Source: Pontibacter flavimaris | GTDB lineage: Bacteria > Bacteroidota > Bacteroidia > Cytophagales > Hymenobacteraceae | Assembly: GCF_001907195.1 (NCBI RefSeq) | Contig: NZ_LVWA01000003.1 | Location: forward strand, 124,001 to 188,000 | Reading direction: 5' to 3' | DNA: 64,000 nucleotides | In this document: piece after piece, positions 60,388 through 64,000 of the stretch | How the letters are laid out: each line of letters opens with the position of its first letter | Numbering within the stretch: the first letter of the stretch is position 1 | Made by a program: the position numbers and the translations under genes | Notes under the pieces: generated by a model | What the model was told of the DNA's origin: nothing | The model's database searches: none | Seen by the model: only the letters and a program-made list of their open reading frames with translations

Positions 60388-60702
60388 CTTCCTCGCGGGT
60401 AGTAGCAGGCCATTCCGTATAAAGATAGCATGTTCGTATTAGTTAAAATTTATAACCGACGAGGCTTCTCTCCTGGTAAGGCAATTTGGGCTCTAAGTAA
60501 TTGAATTCTACATTCTTTTACAACTATGGCCGAATTTTCATGTAGTGGTTTGGGCGCTGCCGCTCCGAAAAAAACTCATACTTTCTCAGCCCTTTTGATC
60601 GGGTGCTGTTTTATCGTTTTCAGAGGACGGGGCAAAGTATAAAAAGCCTCTTCCCCTGGAGTAGCATACAGGAAAAGAGGCTCATACTTTAGGTGCTATA
60701 CT
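60388..60702. other. 315-base gap with terminator, no gene
   Basis: It contains the upstream region of the NtrC-type regulator and the terminator of the DUF1206 gene. AAGTATAA (60635) and TATACTT (about 60698) motif copies flank the terminator. No TAnnTTTG element is obvious on the minus strand. Confidence 0.5.
60641..60682 (-). terminator. Terminator of the DUF1206 gene
   Basis: On the minus strand AGCCTCTTTTCC (60682-60671) pairs with GGGGAAGAGGCT (60656-60645), nearly perfect, followed by TTTTTATACTTTG. The T-rich tail is again a copy of the dispersed motif. Confidence 0.8.
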
Positions 60703-61533
60703 TTAGGTGTGGATGGGTTGGTATTTGGCGCGCATGAACATGAAGATGCCGTAACAGATGAGTCCAAGCGCCACCGCCCCAAGTATAAAAGAACCGTACG
60801 AAGCGTTCTCCAGGAACTGAAATGCCGCCTTGTTGCCACCGGCCTCCGATGAACTGGATTTAAGGGCCGCCTGCAGGAAAAGGTAGCCAATTATCAGCCA
60901 AACGATGCCACGGGCCATGTAACCCAGCTTTCCGGCGCGAATCATCTGGTGCTCCACTTCATGCTTTAAGCCACCGGACTGCACCTCTTTTTTATACTTT
61001 TCCGAGTACCCGTAATAGATCTGGTAAATTCCAGCTATGAGCGTGCCAACGGCCAGCAGGCCCACCAGCCATTGGCCGAAGGGCTGCTCCAGCAACTTGG
61101 CGGCCAGCGTCTGGCGGGAGTCGCCGCCACTGCCGCTACTGTTGCCGAGCACCATGCGCGCGGCTAGTACGGCAAAGCTGCCATATACCAGGCCACTGAA
61201 GATATACCGCAGCCGCTTGGCGACACCCTTGGCATCGGAGCCCTTGTCCTCGGTGTCTCTGACGGCCTGGATAAAGCGCCAGATGGCATAGCAGAGCAGC
61301 CCGAGTGCGATTAGGCCCAGCAGGATGTTTCCGGCGGGCATATCCTGTATGGTTCTGAAGATCCCGGAGCGTTCGGTGTTTTCGGTCGACTGCCCGCCAA
61401 TTTCAAAGGCGGCCATGAATGCCAGGATCCCCAGCAGGCAATAAACAACGCCCTTAGCGGAAAGCCCGAATCGGGCAAAGGTCTCGACCCACTTCGGGGG
61501 CGGGCTCGGAACGTAAGATGATACATCTGCCAT
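60703..61533 (-). CDS. DUF1206 membrane protein
   Basis: About 276 residues from the ATG at 61533 (MADVSSYVPSPPPKWVETFA); a longer frame to 61635 adds an unlikely N-terminus. It is an integral membrane protein with about six helices in three similar pairs, each opening with a helix of the type RFGLSAKGVVYCLLGILAFM, RYIFSGLVYGSFAVLAARMV and KLGYMARGIVWLIIGYLFLQ. This three-fold repeat is characteristic of DUF1206, which has no known function. It has its own terminator and stands alone. Confidence 0.88.
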   Translation of the reverse strand: MADVSSYVPSPPPKWVETFARFGLSAKGVVYCLLGILAFMAAFEIGGQSTENTERSGIFRTIQDMPAGNILLGLIALGLLCYAIWRFIQAVRDTEDKGSDAKGVAKRLRYIFSGLVYGSFAVLAARMVLGNSSGSGGDSRQTLAAKLLEQPFGQWLVGLLAVGTLIAGIYQIYYGYSEKYKKEVQSGGLKHEVEHQMIRAGKLGYMARGIVWLIIGYLFLQAALKSSSSEAGGNKAAFQFLENASYGSFILGAVALGLICYGIFMFMRAKYQPIHT

Positions 61534-61750
61534 TGTATGAGTTGTTAGGTTTAACTGCTTTTTTCTTTCCCATACACGGATAAAGCGCAAACTTTGTTGT
61601 TGCCATACTTGCCAGCCGCAACTATTGGAACCCATTATTTCTTTTGTCCGGGTTTAGGATGATCTAAACTAATAGGCTGATTTTGGGGTATGGAGAGCCT
61701 GGGGGTAACCAGAATGTACCCGGCTGCCACTGCGCAGTTATACTTTTTAC

Positions 61751-61758
61751 TATATTTG
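61751..61758 (+). promoter_or_regulatory. Probable -7 element of the DUF4136 gene
   Basis: TATATTTG matches TAnnTTTG, 69 bases before the start at 61828. A TTATACTTTTT motif copy lies just upstream (61739). No clear -33 TTTG. Confidence 0.4.
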
Positions 61759-61827
61759 TCTGGTTGGGCAGCTTGTTTCTATACTTTCGCTGCACAGCTT
61801 AATCGGTCCGAATCATACTTCTGAACT

Positions 61828-62403
61828 ATGAAAAGATTGCTTTTTGCCAGTTTGCTGCTAGGCATTATGTCCCTGCCTTCCTGTGTTACCACCTCCGCAT
61901 CGTTGGGTGCAAAATCTATCAAGGCTCCTTATGCTGCCAGCCTTCGGCAGGCAAAGACCTATGCCTGGTATCAGCCCTCTCCGCCCGCCGAGGCTGAGTA
62001 CCTGAAAGGATATAAGGCATCCCTGCACCAAAGCATGGTAAAGGCTGTGGAGCGGGAAATGCAGGAGCGGGGTTATACCAAGGTTGAGCAGAACCCGGAT
62101 GTGCTGGTGGCCTACGATGTGAGTGTGTCGGTGCCGGTGGAGAAGGATAAGCCCGAGAATTTTGCGGAAGGCTTTGGCTACAGCTACGGCTACATGAGCG
62201 GCTACCGCTACGACTATGGCCATGCCGACATGCCCGGTTACCGCAGCGTGGACCTGTTCAAGGAGGGCACCCTGATCATCGACCTGATTAACCCGCGATC
62301 GAAGATGCTGCTCTGGCGCGGCTGGGCCGAGGGGGCCATCAATCACAACGCCGGTTCAGGCGCGGTGCAGAAAAAGGTAGAAGAGGTGCTGGAGCAGCTG
62401 TAG
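61828..62403 (+). CDS. DUF4136 lipoprotein
   Basis: A 191-residue lipoprotein (MKRLLFASLLLGIMSLPSC, lipobox Cys at residue 19). The mature protein has the DUF4136 outline: an AKTYAWYQPS segment, helices with MVKAVEREMQERGYTKVEQN, PDVLVAYDVSVSVPV, a Gly/Tyr-rich loop (GFGYSYGYMSGYRYDYGH) and the end strand GTLIIDLINPRSKMLLWRGW. The function is unknown; members are envelope lipoproteins. It converges with the antiporter gene at 62435, and a TTTATACTTTC motif copy lies right after the stop. Confidence 0.9.
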   Translation: MKRLLFASLLLGIMSLPSCVTTSASLGAKSIKAPYAASLRQAKTYAWYQPSPPAEAEYLKGYKASLHQSMVKAVEREMQERGYTKVEQNPDVLVAYDVSVSVPVEKDKPENFAEGFGYSYGYMSGYRYDYGHADMPGYRSVDLFKEGTLIIDLINPRSKMLLWRGWAEGAINHNAGSGAVQKKVEEVLEQL

Positions 62404-62434
62404 TTTATACTTTCTTCCGAGGCACGCAATTCTT

Positions 62435-64000
62435 TTATTCTTTGATATAGTTACTGAAGCGTAACACGTCCGACGGCTTGCCGACCACATACACCAGGTC
62501 GCCCCGCTGAAGCTGTGTGTCTGCATTGATGTCAAGTATAGTCTGCTCCATTCTTTTGATCGCTACCACCGTGATGGCAAACCTGTTCCGAATATTCGAC
62601 TCAAGCAGTGGCTTGCCGACTATGTCTGGTTCTTTGGTGAAGATACGCAGGGAGGCCACCTCGATGTCAGGCAGGTCCACGCTGAGCGTTGCCATGCCCA
62701 GGTTGCGGTTAGTGTTCAGGCTCCGGAGCATTTCGTAGTTATCGGCCCGGATGTTCTGCGTGAAAGCCTCAATCTCGTCACGCGGCATCAGGTATTTATT
62801 CAGGGTGCGGGTAAAGATCTCTATACTTGTCTCAAACTCCTCCGGTATCACCTCATCTGCCCCAAGCCTGTAGTTCTCCTCCATTTCCTGCAGAAAGCGG
62901 GTGCGCACGATGATGTGTGCTTTACCAGAAATCTCCCGGATAGTGGTGATGATGCGCTTGGTGGCCTCAGGGTCTGAGATGGCTATCACCACCACTCTGG
63001 CTTTATGTATATTGATGTGCGTCAGGATCATGGGGTGAACGGCGTCTCCGTAGACAATGGGTTCTCCTTTTTTCCCCTCGTGCTTAACTGTTGCGGCGTT
63101 CAGCTCCACTATCACATAGGGAATCCTGGCATACCTGGCGGCTTTGGCTACGTTCCGTCCGTTTATACCGAAGCCGATAATAATGATGTGGTCATCCAGA
63201 TCAGCGCGCAGGTCGCCGTGTGCGGCCTTGGGTTGCGTAGCGAAGGGCATCGGCTCCTGCTTCGTTGCAAAAGGGGAGGCGATCCTATCCGCCAGTTTTG
63301 GGGAGGCGCCCACCACAAAGGGGGTAAGGGCCATGGTCAGCAGCGACACGGACAGAAAGTACTGGTACGTTTCCGGCGACAGTAGGCCCGTGCTTATGCC
63401 CGTTTTAGAAAGTATGAACGCAAACTCCCCCACCTGAAAAAGCGAAAGTCCCACCAATAGCGACACCCGCAGCGGATACTGCAGAATGCGGGCAGCCAGG
63501 GTAGCCACCATGCCCTTCAGCAGAAATGTGAGCAAGGTGAACAGCAGGACTATGGGCAGGTGCTGCAGCAGAAAGTTAAAGTCGAGCAGCATACCGATCG
63601 ATACGAAGAAGAAGCTTGTGAAAATCTCGCGAAAGGGCAGGATGTTGCTGGTGGCCTGGTGGCTATACTCTGACTCTGAAATAATGATACCCGCCATAAA
63701 GGCACCCAAGGCCAGAGAGAGGCCAAGGCTGGAGGTAAGCCAGGTTACGGCAAAGCAGATGACCACGATACTTAGTATAAAGAGCTCCTTGCTTTTGGTT
63801 TTTGCCACCTGGTACAGCAGGCGCGGCACCAGGTAGCGCGCGCTTATCAGTACAAACACAATCACGAAGGCGCCCTTCAAGGCCATTAGAAGCAGCGCCG
63901 TGGCTATGTTCTCTGAGCCTCCAGCCATCAGCGGGGTCAGCAACATCATAGGAACGACGACAATATCCTGGAAAATCAGAATGCCAAGCACCACGCGCCC
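62435..64000 (-). CDS. Kef-type cation/proton antiporter with RCK domain (N-terminus outside window)
   Basis: At least 522 residues; the frame runs off the right edge (…GRVVLGILIFQDIVVVPMML), so the first helices of the CPA2 transporter are missing. Visible helices include LFILSIVVICFAVTWL and LGLSLALGAFMAGIIISE. The cytoplasmic part is an RCK_N (TrkA-N) domain, DDHIIIIGFGINGRNVAKAA, then GEPIVYGDAVHPMIL and ARVVVIAISDPEATKRII, and a TrkA-C domain (ASLRIFTKEPDIVGKPLL; GDLVYVVGKPSDVLRF). The GRxxLGxLxFQD segment marks KefB/KefC-like proteins. Ion and ligand cannot be told. Confidence 0.9.
   Translation of the reverse strand, partial: GRVVLGILIFQDIVVVPMMLLTPLMAGGSENIATALLLMALKGAFVIVFVLISARYLVPRLLYQVAKTKSKELFILSIVVICFAVTWLTSSLGLSLALGAFMAGIIISESEYSHQATSNILPFREIFTSFFFVSIGMLLDFNFLLQHLPIVLLFTLLTFLLKGMVATLAARILQYPLRVSLLVGLSLFQVGEFAFILSKTGISTGLLSPETYQYFLSVSLLTMALTPFVVGASPKLADRIASPFATKQEPMPFATQPKAAHGDLRADLDDHIIIIGFGINGRNVAKAARYARIPYVIVELNAATVKHEGKKGEPIVYGDAVHPMILTHINIHKARVVVIAISDPEATKRIITTIREISGKAHIIVRTRFLQEMEENYRLGADEVIPEEFETSIEIFTRTLNKYLMPRDEIEAFTQNIRADNYEMLRSLNTNRNLGMATLSVDLPDIEVASLRIFTKEPDIVGKPLLESNIRNRFAITVVAIKRMEQTILDINADTQLQRGDLVYVVGKPSDVLRFSNYIKE

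Larger units (their letters stand above)
582..62833. repeat. Dispersed 8-base motif AAGTATAA / TTATACTT, about 140 core copies
   Basis: Reading both strands by eye I found about 140 copies of the core AAGTATA or TATACTT (often extended to AAGTATAAA). Equal base use would give about 8 in 64 kb. Examples: 582, 3000, 4722, 9102, 12691, 17704, 20344, 29564, 32823, 35964, 40007, 48182, 51113, 55361, 60353 (AAGTATA) and 2949, 13003, 15285, 19857, 22203, 30695, 31883, 39106, 40751, 46231, 53341, 62404 (TATACTT region). In genes it appears in at least three frames: Ser-Ile-Lys, Lys-Tyr-Asn/Lys, Phe-Ile-Leu, Leu-Tyr-Phe. The Ile codon ATA seems to occur mainly inside it. Copies are sparse in 23560-26280. 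Confidence 0.85.

Overview
The window looks like chromosome of a Bacteroidota bacterium, most likely order Cytophagales and close to Hymenobacteraceae/Pontibacter. This placement is inferred from gene content. Supporting features are type IX secretion (T9SS) C-terminal domains, TonB-dependent receptors with a carboxypeptidase-regulatory N-domain, an HU-CCDC81/SPOR protein next to exbB-exbD-tonB, PD40-type S9 peptidase, promoters of the TTTG / TAnnTTTG type, and no clear Shine-Dalgarno sequences. Most of the window is moderately GC-rich. The left end (1-1610), the second half of the lipoprotein gene at 16531, and much of the adhesin gene at 23560 are visibly AT-richer.

Layout. 1-1610: three AT-rich small unknown genes. 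1680-14305: DUF922 protein, holA, then an envelope cluster (TPR protein, plug-less outer-membrane barrel, HU-CCDC81/SPOR protein, ExbB, ExbD, TonB) running into folC and trmB. 14550-23084: TrpF-like paralogue, mnmA, lipoprotein, T9SS-exported subtilase, rpe, TonB-dependent receptor, DUF2911 protein. 23560-28104: a 1,514-residue T9SS adhesin. 28655-33254: histidine leader peptide and hisGDCB. 33350-35521: STAS-like protein and an M20 peptidase. 35541-43540: trp leader/attenuator, then trpE-G-D-C-F-B-A and a DAHP synthase. 44100-46148: S9 peptidase. 46249-49227: a second histidine leader/attenuator and hisH-A-F-IE. 49289-64000: hydrolase, AsmA-like protein, alanine racemase, M20 amidohydrolase, a giant hybrid kinase next to an NtrC-type regulator, DUF1206 and DUF4136 proteins, and the end of a Kef-type antiporter.

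Together the central 20 kb encode all of histidine and all of tryptophan synthesis plus the DAHP synthase that feeds the aromatic branch. Three short leader peptides (Trp-Trp-Trp, and two His-rich ones) precede these operons. Two of them sit in complete leader/antiterminator/terminator arrangements that can be read directly from the bases.

The strongest signal not explained by genes is a dispersed short motif, AAGTATAA (complement TTATACTT). I counted by eye about 140 copies of its 7-base core AAGTATA/TATACTT, against roughly 8 expected from base counts alone. It occurs in genes on both strands, in several reading frames, between genes, in terminator tails and sometimes as inverted pairs. Its spacing (about one per 450 bases) resembles cyanobacterial HIP1 or DNA-uptake signal sequences. 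Its role here is unknown.
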